A stretch of DNA of 6,851 nt, from contig JAFGNI010000519.1 in assembly GCA_016927095.1 (NCBI GenBank), forward strand, positions 1-6,851. The letters are read 5' to 3'. The position numbers were made by a program, and so were the translations under genes. The notes under the pieces were generated by a model, which saw nothing but the letters and a program-made list of their open reading frames with translations, had not been told where the DNA came from and did not search any database. Of this stretch, positions 1-5,944 are shown one piece after another. Position 1 is the stretch's first letter, and every line of letters begins with the position of its first letter. The DNA is from Anaerolineae bacterium (GTDB taxonomy: Bacteria; Chloroflexota; Anaerolineae; B4-G1; SLSP01).

Positions 1-822
1 ACGCATGCCCGCGTTGTAGCCTCCGATCACGAACCCGTCTTCATCCAGCGTGGCCCCGCCAGAGGTGCCGTTGTCGGTCATGAAGACTAGAATGGTGTTC
101 TCCGTCAACCCCCACGCCTCCAACTTGCGGCATAGCAGGCCGAAGTTCTCATCGATCGCCGTGATCATGCCGTAGAAGTTGGCACGGTCTTGATGCTCCA
201 CCTGCCCCACATAGGGATCGCTGTAGCTCTCGTCCACAATATACGGGGAGTGCGGTGCATTGGTGCTGATGTAACAGAAGAAGGGCCGGTCCCGGTTCGC
301 CTCGATGAAAGCCAGCGCCTCGCTGAACCAGATATCCGTGCAGTACCCCTCGAACGGCTGCCAGGAGCCGTCCACGCAATAGGTATCGTCGCTGTAGTTG
401 TTGCCCCAGTAGTCCGGGGTCTGCGCCACGCCGCCACCCCCGTGGATGACGGTGCGCTGGAACCCTCGATCCTGGGGCCGGTAGGGGAAGTTGTCGCCCA
501 GATGCCACTTGCCGAAGATGCCCGTGACATAACCGCCCTCCGAGAACGCCGTGGCGAGGCTCCACTCGTCCCGGCGAAGCAGCGAGCGCCCGCCGATCGT
601 GTGCCAGACCCCCGTGCTGTTGTGGTAATGCCCGGTCATCAAACCGGCCCGGGTCGGCGCGCAGGTAGGCCCCACATGGTAGTCGGTCAGATGGATGCTC
701 TCCTTGTAGAAGGCGTCGACGTTAGGCGTCCGGATCACGGGATTGCCGTGACAACCCAGCTCGCCGTAGCCCTGATCGTCGGTCAGGACGAATACGATGT
801 TGGGACGCGCCTGGTCAGCCAT
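1..822 (-). CDS. S1-family (formylglycine-type) sulfatase, C-terminus cut by window edge
   Basis: Predicted to hydrolyse sulfate esters, probably on a sulfated sugar. The 274 visible residues are the N-terminal part of an alkaline-phosphatase-fold sulfatase. Seen in the sequence: RPNIVFVLTDDQGYGE at the start, with metal-ligand Asp15-Asp16; the CAPTR signature at 54-58, whose Cys54 would be oxidised to formylglycine by a maturase; GKWHLG at 104-109; APHSPY with His191; and Asp250-Asn251 in TDNG, the second metal-ligand pair. All key residues present are intact. The ATG at 822 follows a GAGGAGGT ribosome site, and an in-frame TGA four codons upstream rules out a longer start. The N-terminus is therefore MADQARPN with no signal peptide, suggesting a cytoplasmic enzyme. 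It lies 35 nt downstream of the iron alcohol dehydrogenase on the same strand and is probably co-transcribed with it. The substrate is unknown; the family call is firm. Confidence 0.95.
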   Translation of the reverse strand, partial: MADQARPNIVFVLTDDQGYGELGCHGNPVIRTPNVDAFYKESIHLTDYHVGPTCAPTRAGLMTGHYHNSTGVWHTIGGRSLLRRDEWSLATAFSEGGYVTGIFGKWHLGDNFPYRPQDRGFQRTVIHGGGGVAQTPDYWGNNYSDDTYCVDGSWQPFEGYCTDIWFSEALAFIEANRDRPFFCYISTNAPHSPYIVDESYSDPYVGQVEHQDRANFYGMITAIDENFGLLCRKLEAWGLTENTILVFMTDNGTSGGATLDEDGFVIGGYNAGMR

Positions 823-833
823 TCGACCTCCTC

Positions 834-861
834 ATTGGTAGGCCTACATTGGTAGGCCTAC
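834..861. repeat. Tandem 14-bp direct repeat of a palindrome; possible intercistronic hairpin
   Basis: Two exact, adjacent copies of ATTGGTAGGCCTAC occupy 834-847 and 848-861. Each contains the perfect 10-bp palindrome GTAGGCCTAC (838-847 and 852-861). On the minus-strand transcript the two palindromes are separated by four bases (CAAT), so they can pair as a 10-bp stem with a 4-nt loop. One arm covers the TAG stop codon of the alcohol dehydrogenase, and the other ends four bases before the sulfatase ribosome binding site. No U-run follows, so this does not look like an intrinsic terminator. It could be a translational control or mRNA-processing element, a double operator, or a simple tandem duplication. 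Confidence 0.85.
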
Positions 862-2126
862 GCGCTCTTGATCAGACTGAGATCGCCAACCTTGGCCGCC
901 TGTAACACCGATCCCATATACACGTCCACCATCTCCGCAGTCAGCGGTACAGGCATGTTCTCCAACTTCATCTTCAGCTGTGGGTTCTTGGCAGCAACCA
1001 GCGCGCGCTCGATGTGTGCCTCGGTGAATGCGGCGACCTCCTGGAGCGTGGTGGGGAGGCCAATGGATTTCTGAAAGGCAATCATAGCCTCGGCGACCGC
1101 CTCCCCCAGGGCTCGACCGCCGAGACCATCGATATCGGCCTCAGTGTAGCCCGCCTCCCTGAAGATGCTGCCCACCACCTTGAGAGGGCGCTCGATCGCC
1201 GGTGCGAAGAAAACGGTGTAGTAGGGGTTCATCAGCGCGCAGGCGCGACCATGGGGCATCACATCCACCAGCGAGAAGCTTGTCAGGTGCCCCCCGTTGG
1301 TGCCGCCCAGCATAATGGCATAGCCCCCGAGGTCCGTTGCCAGGCCCAATGCCTCCCGTCCTTCGATATCGACGCGGCCCTTCAGCACACGCGGCAGGTA
1401 GGTCACGACCAAGCGGATCGTCTCTGCAGCAACGGCTTCGATCTGTTCGTACCCCACCTTCCCCACGGCCCCGTAGAGCACTTCCAGGGAATGGGATACC
1501 CCATCCATCGCGCCGTCCATGGTCAACGAGCGCGGCGCGGAGAAGGTCGCGGTGTAGTCAAAGACCGGTTGCTGTGGCACGATGGCGTCGTCCACGATCA
1601 GCTTCTTCTGGCCCGTCGCCAGGTTTGTGATATTGGAATATTTCGTGAGATGGGCGGCTGAGCTGGCTGCAGTCTGAATCGCCACGTGAGGCGTCAACGC
1701 CTTAGTCTGCGCCTCTGCCACAGCGGTTACGAGCCCGGTGCCGAAGTAATCCTCGATGTCGCCGCCCAGCACGTTGAGGGCGATGGCAGCCTTCGTGGCG
1801 TCGATGTTGCTGCCGCCCCCGAAACTCACCACCACGTCTGGATCGAGTTCCTCGATCTGTGCCGTGATGCGCATCAGATCCTCGATAGGCGCGTTGGGGG
1901 CAGGGCTGTCAATCTCCCCGACGACGCCGACGCCAGCACGGGCCAGTGACTGGCGGATGGTCCAGACAAATCCATCGGAACCGGGGAAACCACTGCGCAC
2001 CAAAGCCGCGCGTGTCCCGAACGGTGCCGTTGCCTGCCCCACTTGGGCAAGCACGCCCAGTCCGTAGATATACGTCCCCCCTTTGAAATCTCTAAGCAGC
2101 GCCCGTACTTTGCCGAAATCCGTCAT
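858..2126 (-). CDS. Iron-containing alcohol dehydrogenase family protein (Fe-ADH)
   Basis: Predicted NAD(P)-dependent group III alcohol dehydrogenase that interconverts an alcohol and an aldehyde or ketone in the cytoplasm. The 422-residue protein has the family's N-terminal dinucleotide-binding half, with VVSFGGGSNIDATK at about 98-112, and a metal-binding helical half. Candidate metal ligands are Asp208 and His212 in MDGVSHSLE, His280 in TNGGHLTSF, and His292 in MPHGRA. Total length is about normal for the family (roughly 380-430). The spacing between the last two histidines is 12 residues, against 14 in E. coli FucO (H263/H277), which marks a divergent subgroup. The ATG at 2126 was chosen because GAGGAGGAGG lies just upstream; a GTG seven codons earlier has no ribosome site. 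It is the first gene after a predicted promoter in the divergent region and is followed by the sulfatase. A role in reducing an aldehyde from sugar-acid cleavage is inference. Confidence 0.93.
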   Translation of the reverse strand: MTDFGKVRALLRDFKGGTYIYGLGVLAQVGQATAPFGTRAALVRSGFPGSDGFVWTIRQSLARAGVGVVGEIDSPAPNAPIEDLMRITAQIEELDPDVVVSFGGGSNIDATKAAIALNVLGGDIEDYFGTGLVTAVAEAQTKALTPHVAIQTAASSAAHLTKYSNITNLATGQKKLIVDDAIVPQQPVFDYTATFSAPRSLTMDGAMDGVSHSLEVLYGAVGKVGYEQIEAVAAETIRLVVTYLPRVLKGRVDIEGREALGLATDLGGYAIMLGGTNGGHLTSFSLVDVMPHGRACALMNPYYTVFFAPAIERPLKVVGSIFREAGYTEADIDGLGGRALGEAVAEAMIAFQKSIGLPTTLQEVAAFTEAHIERALVAAKNPQLKMKLENMPVPLTAEMVDVYMGSVLQAAKVGDLSLIKSA

Positions 2127-2129
2127 ACG

Positions 2130-2139
2130 CCTCCTCCTC
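2130..2139 (-). promoter_or_regulatory. Ribosome binding site deciding the Fe-ADH start
   Basis: On the minus strand this reads GAGGAGGAGG, followed by CGT and the ATG at 2126. The central AGGAGG (2133-2138) sits six bases from the start, an ideal distance. This supports the ATG at 2126 over the upstream in-frame GTG at 2147, which lies only about eight bases inside the predicted transcript start and has no Shine-Dalgarno sequence. Confidence 0.85.
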
Positions 2140-2140
2140 T

Positions 2141-2169
2141 TTGACACGCGGTTTCAGTCTCAGTATAGT
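2141..2169 (+). promoter_or_regulatory. Sigma70-type promoter for the GH140-like gene
   Basis: TTGACA at 2141-2146 is a perfect -35 consensus, followed by exactly 17 bases and TATAGT at 2164-2169, one mismatch from TATAAT. Transcription should start near 2176, giving a leader of about 29 nt that carries AGGAGG at 2195-2200 ahead of the ATG at 2205. Its -10 shares bases with the -10 of the opposite-strand promoter. The hexamers and spacing are seen directly; activity is inferred. Confidence 0.8.
2142..2156. promoter_or_regulatory. Imperfect 15-bp palindrome, candidate operator
   Basis: TGACACGCGGTTTCA has dyad symmetry at five of seven base pairs around C2149. On the other strand it reads TGAAACCG then CGTGTCA, so one half resembles half-sites of some LacI-family operators. 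It overlaps the -35 of the rightward promoter and the predicted start of the leftward transcript, where a repressor could affect both. A second short dyad, AAAGG-GA-CCTTT (2176-2187), lies in the mirror position. Both are short and could be chance. Confidence 0.3.
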
Positions 2170-2190
2170 GTGGCCAAAGGGACCTTTCAA
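2162..2190 (-). promoter_or_regulatory. Sigma70-type promoter for the Fe-ADH/sulfatase unit
   Basis: Read on the minus strand, TTGAAA (2190-2185) is followed by exactly 17 bases and TATACT (2167-2162). Each hexamer differs from consensus at one position. Transcription should start near 2155, leaving a leader of about 29 nt before the ATG at 2126, much like the rightward leader. The -10 overlaps the rightward -10 at 2164-2167, so two RNA polymerases could not occupy both promoters at once. No other promoter is visible upstream of the Fe-ADH gene. Confidence 0.75.
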
Positions 2191-2204
2191 GTACAGGAGG
2201 CACG

Positions 2205-3587
2205 ATGCGAAGACTCAGAGTCAGCGCCAACCATCGCACACTCGAATATGAGGATGGCACCCCGTTCCTCTATCTCGGTGACACCGCCTGGGAGCTTCTA
2301 CACCGGCTGACCTTGGAGGAGACCCGGCACTACCTCTCGAACCGCGCCGCGAAGGGCTTCACCGTCATCCAGGCTGTCGTGCTCTCCGAACTGGCTGGTG
2401 TCACGGAACCGACGCCAGAGGGCCATCTTCCGCTGATCGATAGGGATCCAACCCGTCCCAACGCGCCCTACTTCGAGCACGTCGACGCGGTCGTCCAGGC
2501 AGCGGCGTCGCTGGGTCTGGTGATGGGGCTGCTGCCGACTTGGGGCAGCCTATGGAAACAGGGCGATGGCCGGACGCCCATCTTTGATGAGAAGAATGCC
2601 TTCACGTATGGGGAGTTCGTCGGCCGGCGTTACCGGGACCAACCCATCATCTGGATCCTGGGCGGAGATCAGAACATCGAGCGTCCTTCGGAGCACGCCG
2701 TGATCGACGCGATGGCGCGGGGCTTGCGCGCGGGCGATGGCGGCGCACACCTGATCACCTTCCATCCCCGTGGCCCGGGCCAGTCATCCCGCGTGCTGCA
2801 CAGCGCAGCTTGGCTTGATTTCAACATGATCCAATCGTCCCACGGTGCCCGCGACCACGACAACGGCCTCTTTGTCGAGCACGACCTGGCGCTGACGCCA
2901 CCGAAGCCAACGTTGGATGGCGAGCCCCGCTACGAGGCCATCCCTGTCGGATTCTACAACTCAGACGTTCGTCAGAGCGTTCGCTGTGATGACTACGACG
3001 TGCGCCAAGCCGCCTACTGGGCCGTGTTGGCGGGCGCCTGCGGACACACTTATGGGAACAACAACATCTGGCAGATGTGGTCACCCGGACACAAGCCCGT
3101 CATCAACGCCTGCACGCCGTGGTACGAAGCCCTGGACCATCCTGGGGCCTTCCAGATGGGCATCCTGCGCCGGCTCTTCGAGTCGCGGCCCTGGCAGACG
3201 CTGGTGCCTGACGGCACCTTCATTGTGGATGGACCAGCCTCTGGCGGGGCGAAGATCCGTGCAGCCCGTGCCGAGGACCACAGCTTCGCCTTTGTCTATA
3301 GCCCTCGCGGCGCACCCTTCACGGTCCGGCAGAACGTGGTCCAAGCGCAGACGCCCCCCACCCGTGTCGCCGCCACCTGGTTCGATCCCCGCTACGGCAT
3401 CGCCACGCCCCTGCATACCAGCGACGATTCCGGCTTCCAGACCTTTGTCCCACCGACGTCTGGGCGCGGTCAGGACTGGATCCTCGTGCTCGACGACGCC
3501 GCCCGTGGCTACCCTCCGCCCGGCACATCCGCGACCCCCTCGTACCCGGCGGATCGACGTTTGGGCCATTTAGCCCCAAACGCGTGA
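2205..3587 (+). CDS. DUF4038/GH140-like glycoside hydrolase with C-terminal putative collagen-binding-type domain
   Basis: Predicted glycosidase of the apiosidase-like (DUF4038, GH140-related) TIM-barrel group; the experimentally known family activity is removal of apiose from pectin, but many members are uncharacterised. In the 460 residues, the N-terminal barrel is marked by GDTAWE (25-30), the stretch TEPTPEGHLP, and IIWILGGDQN (148-157), with Asp155 where clan GH-A enzymes place an acidic catalytic residue. KPTLDGEPRYE follows, with Glu240 and Glu244 as candidates for the second acid. HTYGNNNIWQMW (281-292) is typical of the family. Residues about 338-431 match the small all-beta C-terminal domain that usually follows DUF4038, ending WILVLDD. 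There is no signal peptide. The ATG at 2205 has AGGAGG four bases upstream. The proline-rich tail (436-460) is encoded partly within an inverted repeat. It is the only plus-strand gene and converges on the enolase-family gene. Confidence 0.88.
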   Translation: MRRLRVSANHRTLEYEDGTPFLYLGDTAWELLHRLTLEETRHYLSNRAAKGFTVIQAVVLSELAGVTEPTPEGHLPLIDRDPTRPNAPYFEHVDAVVQAAASLGLVMGLLPTWGSLWKQGDGRTPIFDEKNAFTYGEFVGRRYRDQPIIWILGGDQNIERPSEHAVIDAMARGLRAGDGGAHLITFHPRGPGQSSRVLHSAAWLDFNMIQSSHGARDHDNGLFVEHDLALTPPKPTLDGEPRYEAIPVGFYNSDVRQSVRCDDYDVRQAAYWAVLAGACGHTYGNNNIWQMWSPGHKPVINACTPWYEALDHPGAFQMGILRRLFESRPWQTLVPDGTFIVDGPASGGAKIRAARAEDHSFAFVYSPRGAPFTVRQNVVQAQTPPTRVAATWFDPRYGIATPLHTSDDSGFQTFVPPTSGRGQDWILVLDDAARGYPPPGTSATPSYPADRRLGHLAPNA

Positions 3588-3595
3588 TCCGCCGG
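3546..3595. terminator. Large interrupted inverted repeat between convergent genes, possible transcript-end hairpin
   Basis: Outer arms CCGGCGGATC (3546-3555) and GATCCGCCGG (3586-3595) are perfect 10-bp complements. Nested inside are CGTTTGGG (3558-3565) and CCCAAACG (3575-3582), perfect 8-bp complements around a 9-nt loop. A 2x3 internal loop joins the two helices, giving about 18 paired bases. The structure covers the last 14 codons of the glycosidase gene and its TGA (3585-3587), and it would form in transcripts from either strand. No clear T-run follows on either side, so a canonical intrinsic terminator is not proven. It may instead protect 3' ends or separate the convergent units. Confidence 0.5.
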
Positions 3596-3633
3596 TCCTT
3601 GACCGTGCGCAACGACGCCGAGCCCGTCAACCG

Positions 3634-3645
3634 CTGCCCGGGCAG
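3634..3645. repeat. 12-bp perfect palindrome next to the enolase-family stop codon
   Basis: CTGCCCGGGCAG is perfectly self-complementary with no loop and lies seven bases past the stop codon of the enolase-family gene. It could contribute to transcript ending or DNA binding, but in GC-rich DNA a palindrome of this size may be chance. Confidence 0.35.
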
Positions 3646-3651
3646 GCCCGC

Positions 3652-4794
3652 TCACCCCACGAGGTTGCGTGAGATGTAATCGAAGTCGATGTTCCATCCC
3701 AAGCCCGGGGCATCCGAGACATGGACGAAGCCCTCCTCATCCATCGGATCCTCGATCTGGTGTAGCCATGGCTTAGGCGTCTCATAGTCAACAAAGGGAT
3801 GCAGGAGACCGCGCTCGTAGTACTGCCCCGGGATGCCCATAGCGCAGAGCACGTGCAGGTTGCCGGCACCGCCGCCGTGGACCTCCATCCGCATCCCGAA
3901 GGCCTCGGCTAGGTGGGCCACCTTGACCAGGGGCGTGATCCCGCCCAGGTCCCCCACACCACCGCGCACGATATCGGCGGCGTCATGCTTAATCCACTCG
4001 GCCCGCACATACATCTTGCCCTCTGCCGTCTCGGGCCCGCAGATGGGCAGATCCAGATGTTGCGCGAGCCAGACATAGGAGGACATGCTGTGCTCGTCCA
4101 TCGGTTCCTCCATCCACAGGAAGTCAAGCTTCTCCAACTCACGTCCCAGGTAGAGCGCCTCCTCGCGACCGTAGTAGTGGTACGGGTCGAGCATCAGCGG
4201 CACATCGGGCCCCACCGCCTCGCGCACAGCAGCGCACGCGGCGACGTCCCGTCGAGGATCGGGCGCGCCCGGCATAGGGGGCTGCCAGGTGTGCAGTTTG
4301 AAGGCCGGGTAACCGCGCGCCAGACACGCGACGGCGAAGTCCGCGTAAGCCTCAGGCGTATCGAGACCTCCCGCCAAGTCGTCGCCGCACATCGTGCTGG
4401 CATAAGCCGGCACCCTGTCACGGTAGGCCCCAAGCAGCTTGTAGACGGGCTGCCCCGCCAGGCGGCCCGCAAGATCCCACAGGGCCATATCTACGGTAGC
4501 CAAGATGCGGTCACTCAGCGTTGTCAGGTTCAGGCGTTGCCGCTGCTTGAGGCCCTGCCAGATGCGCTCTCGGTAGAAGGGATCGCGACCGGTCAGCTCG
4601 GGTTTGACCAGCGTCTCCAGCACATGGGCAGGGATAGCGCCGAAGGCGTAGCCCTCCGCCCCGTCTGAGGTCACGATCGTGACCAAGCTCTGGGTCGCCT
4701 CGTGGGGCTCGGCAGGATGTCCGTGACCCTCAGAGTCACGCCCAACGTATGAAGTGTAGCGGAAAGTCCTGACGTGAATGTCCACGATCTGCAT
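3652..4794 (-). CDS. Enolase-superfamily (mandelate racemase/muconate lactonizing-like) protein, probable sugar-acid dehydratase
   Basis: Predicted Mg2+-dependent enzyme that abstracts a proton alpha to a carboxylate, most likely dehydrating a sugar acid to a 2-keto-3-deoxy acid. The 380-residue length is normal. It has the N-terminal capping domain (about 1-125) and a barrel with metal ligands Asp203 (MLDP), Glu229 (MEEP) and Glu255 (GPET), spaced 26 and 26 residues exactly as in mandelate racemase. At the end of the second strand there is Lys166-Leu-His168 instead of the usual KxK. His306 (MEVHGGG) matches the racemase dyad histidine by its 21-residue distance from GG, but the partner Asp position is Gly279. 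Specific function is therefore open. The ATG at 4794 is preferred because GAGGAG lies nine bases upstream. Its start is 14 nt from the stop of the aldolase-family gene, so the two are probably translated from one mRNA. Confidence 0.9.
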   Translation of the reverse strand: MQIVDIHVRTFRYTSYVGRDSEGHGHPAEPHEATQSLVTIVTSDGAEGYAFGAIPAHVLETLVKPELTGRDPFYRERIWQGLKQRQRLNLTTLSDRILATVDMALWDLAGRLAGQPVYKLLGAYRDRVPAYASTMCGDDLAGGLDTPEAYADFAVACLARGYPAFKLHTWQPPMPGAPDPRRDVAACAAVREAVGPDVPLMLDPYHYYGREEALYLGRELEKLDFLWMEEPMDEHSMSSYVWLAQHLDLPICGPETAEGKMYVRAEWIKHDAADIVRGGVGDLGGITPLVKVAHLAEAFGMRMEVHGGGAGNLHVLCAMGIPGQYYERGLLHPFVDYETPKPWLHQIEDPMDEEGFVHVSDAPGLGWNIDFDYISRNLVG

Positions 4795-4803
4795 CGTTGT
4801 CAT

Positions 4804-4809
4804 CTCCTC
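4804..4809 (-). promoter_or_regulatory. Ribosome binding site deciding the enolase-family start
   Basis: On the minus strand TAGAGGAG joins the stop codon of the preceding gene (TAG, 4811-4809) to a GAGGAG Shine-Dalgarno sequence. It touches an ATG at 4803 directly, too close to use it, but lies nine bases from the ATG at 4794. The later ATG is therefore the better start, and the stop/Shine-Dalgarno overlap suggests coupled translation. Confidence 0.7.
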
Positions 4810-5939
4810 TAGTCCAGCCACTGCGACAGGTTCTCCTTGACAAAGGCGTCGTCATTGAGATGGGGATAGGCCGTCGTGACCCGATCGATCTCGCACAGCT
4901 GCCCGGGTGAGAGATCCTCATCCGGGTCCAAGCACCAGCGCCCTGCCAACAGCCCCTGGCGGCGCAGGATCTCATGAATCCCTGGGATACACCCGGCGAA
5001 GCTGTGTGCCGCATCGAAGATCGCGCCGTTGGCATCGGTGAGCTGGGCACCGCGCGTCAGCAGGTCCCGGGGTATGTTCCCACCGGCGGTCACCATCTGA
5101 TGAATCTCCTCCAGCAGCACGACGGCCTTTCGCGTCCATGCCGCCCATTGCCCCAGGAGCCCACCGACGATGCGCAGAGGCGCGGCGGATAGTGCATCGT
5201 TGAAGGCAAAGGGCGTGAGCAGATCGCCGACGATGGCGTCGTCGTTGCCGGTATAGAGCGCGATCGTGAGACTCTCACCGGCGCTCCGGATCACCTGACC
5301 AGCGCGCCCTGCATCGTGCACGGCCCGCACCACATCCAGCGTCTGGTAGCGGTTGAAGGGCGCGATCTTGACACCGATGACCCCCTCGATTTCGGCGAAG
5401 GCGCGCCAGAACGCATAAGGCAGCAGACGTCCCCCCACCGCCGGCTGCAAGTAGAAGCCGATGATGGGTAGCACCTCTGCCACGGCCCTGCAGTGCGCGA
5501 CGAGATCGTCGACCGGACCGGTGGTGTTTACCGGCGGCGCCTCCGGACCGTACGCCCCCAGGCTGACCAACCCAGCGTGGTAACCCAACTCGCGGGCCAG
5601 GTCGGCCTCCCGCAGTGCCTGGTCCATTCGCCCGCAGATACCCGCGACTTTCATGATGGTCCGACCACGGTAGGCGCACCAGGCCTCAGCGACGTCCGCG
5701 GTATACCGCAGCACCGGCTCAAACAGCCCTATCGCGGGATCCCGGATGGCGAACTGCGTCGTATGGACGCCGACGGCAAGGCCTCCGGCGCCGGCGTCGA
5801 TATAGTAACGCACCAGCGCGCGCTGGTGCCTCCGATCAAAGGACCGGTTGCTGTCCAGTGCTAGTGGCATCGCGGGGATGACCATGCCCTCCCGAAAGCG
5901 ATCCAGCAACGCCTGGGACAGCGTACCGGGGTCGGTCAC
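4809..5939 (-). CDS. Dihydrodipicolinate synthase (DHDPS)/N-acetylneuraminate lyase-family protein, long form
   Basis: Predicted class I (Schiff-base) aldolase or dehydratase acting on a 2-keto acid, in the cytoplasm. The 376-residue TIM-barrel protein has the Schiff-base Lys191 in GVIGVKIAPFNRY and Tyr163 in IIGFYLQP, the usual proton-relay position. The pyruvate-carboxylate loop, normally GTTGE, reads GVHTTQF (57-63): two Thr are kept and Glu is lost. The YTGNDD motif (229-234) is typical of the subgroup. It is about 70 residues longer than classical DHDPS (about 290-300), the excess being at the C-terminus. A GTG start at 5939 is chosen because GGAG lies five bases upstream and the gap to the preceding stop is only 22 nt; a longer in-frame start would overlap the upstream gene by 59 nt. 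Placement directly before the enolase-family gene suggests cleavage of its 2-keto-3-deoxy product, by inference. Confidence 0.88.
   Translation of the reverse strand: MTDPGTLSQALLDRFREGMVIPAMPLALDSNRSFDRRHQRALVRYYIDAGAGGLAVGVHTTQFAIRDPAIGLFEPVLRYTADVAEAWCAYRGRTIMKVAGICGRMDQALREADLARELGYHAGLVSLGAYGPEAPPVNTTGPVDDLVAHCRAVAEVLPIIGFYLQPAVGGRLLPYAFWRAFAEIEGVIGVKIAPFNRYQTLDVVRAVHDAGRAGQVIRSAGESLTIALYTGNDDAIVGDLLTPFAFNDALSAAPLRIVGGLLGQWAAWTRKAVVLLEEIHQMVTAGGNIPRDLLTRGAQLTDANGAIFDAAHSFAGCIPGIHEILRRQGLLAGRWCLDPDEDLSPGQLCEIDRVTTAYPHLNDDAFVKENLSQWLD
5810..5829. repeat. 20-bp perfect palindrome inside the DHDPS-family gene
   Basis: GCACCAGCGC followed by its exact reverse complement, with no spacer, centred between 5819 and 5820. 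It lies in codons for the stretch HQRALVR near residues 38-44 of the aldolase-family protein. It may be chance from Arg/Ala/Leu/Val codons in GC-rich DNA, or a DNA-binding or RNA-structure element. Confidence 0.6.
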
Positions 5940-5944
5940 CGGAT

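Noticed and set aside
190..855. Long plus-strand open frame opposite the sulfatase gene
   Set aside because: Antisense shadow caused by GC-rich codons. The minus-strand frame carries a complete set of sulfatase motifs and a good ribosome site; the plus frame shows no recognisable domain.
838..861. Intrinsic terminator between Fe-ADH and sulfatase
   Set aside because: The hairpin is real on paper, but it is followed by CAATGAGGAGG rather than a U-run and the ribosome site of the next gene follows at once.
1014..1661. Plus-strand open frame opposite the Fe-ADH gene
   Set aside because: No domain or credible ribosome site, and lies wholly inside a well-supported gene on the other strand.
2124..2147. 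Longer Fe-ADH start at a GTG (2147)
   Set aside because: No Shine-Dalgarno before it, it would begin about eight bases after the predicted transcript start, and the added residues are a basic stretch encoded by the ribosome site of the ATG at 2126.
3634..3645. Intrinsic terminator after the enolase-family gene
   Set aside because: The palindrome has no loop bases and no T-run follows on the minus strand.
3913..4668. Plus-strand 251-residue open frame opposite the enolase-family gene
   Set aside because: Antisense to a gene with exact enolase metal-ligand spacing; its translation looks compositionally random.
4795..4821. Longer enolase-family starts at GTG 4821 or ATG 4803
   Set aside because: The GTG lies inside the upstream gene without a ribosome site, and the ATG at 4803 touches the GAGGAG with no spacer; ATG 4794 has a nine-base spacing.
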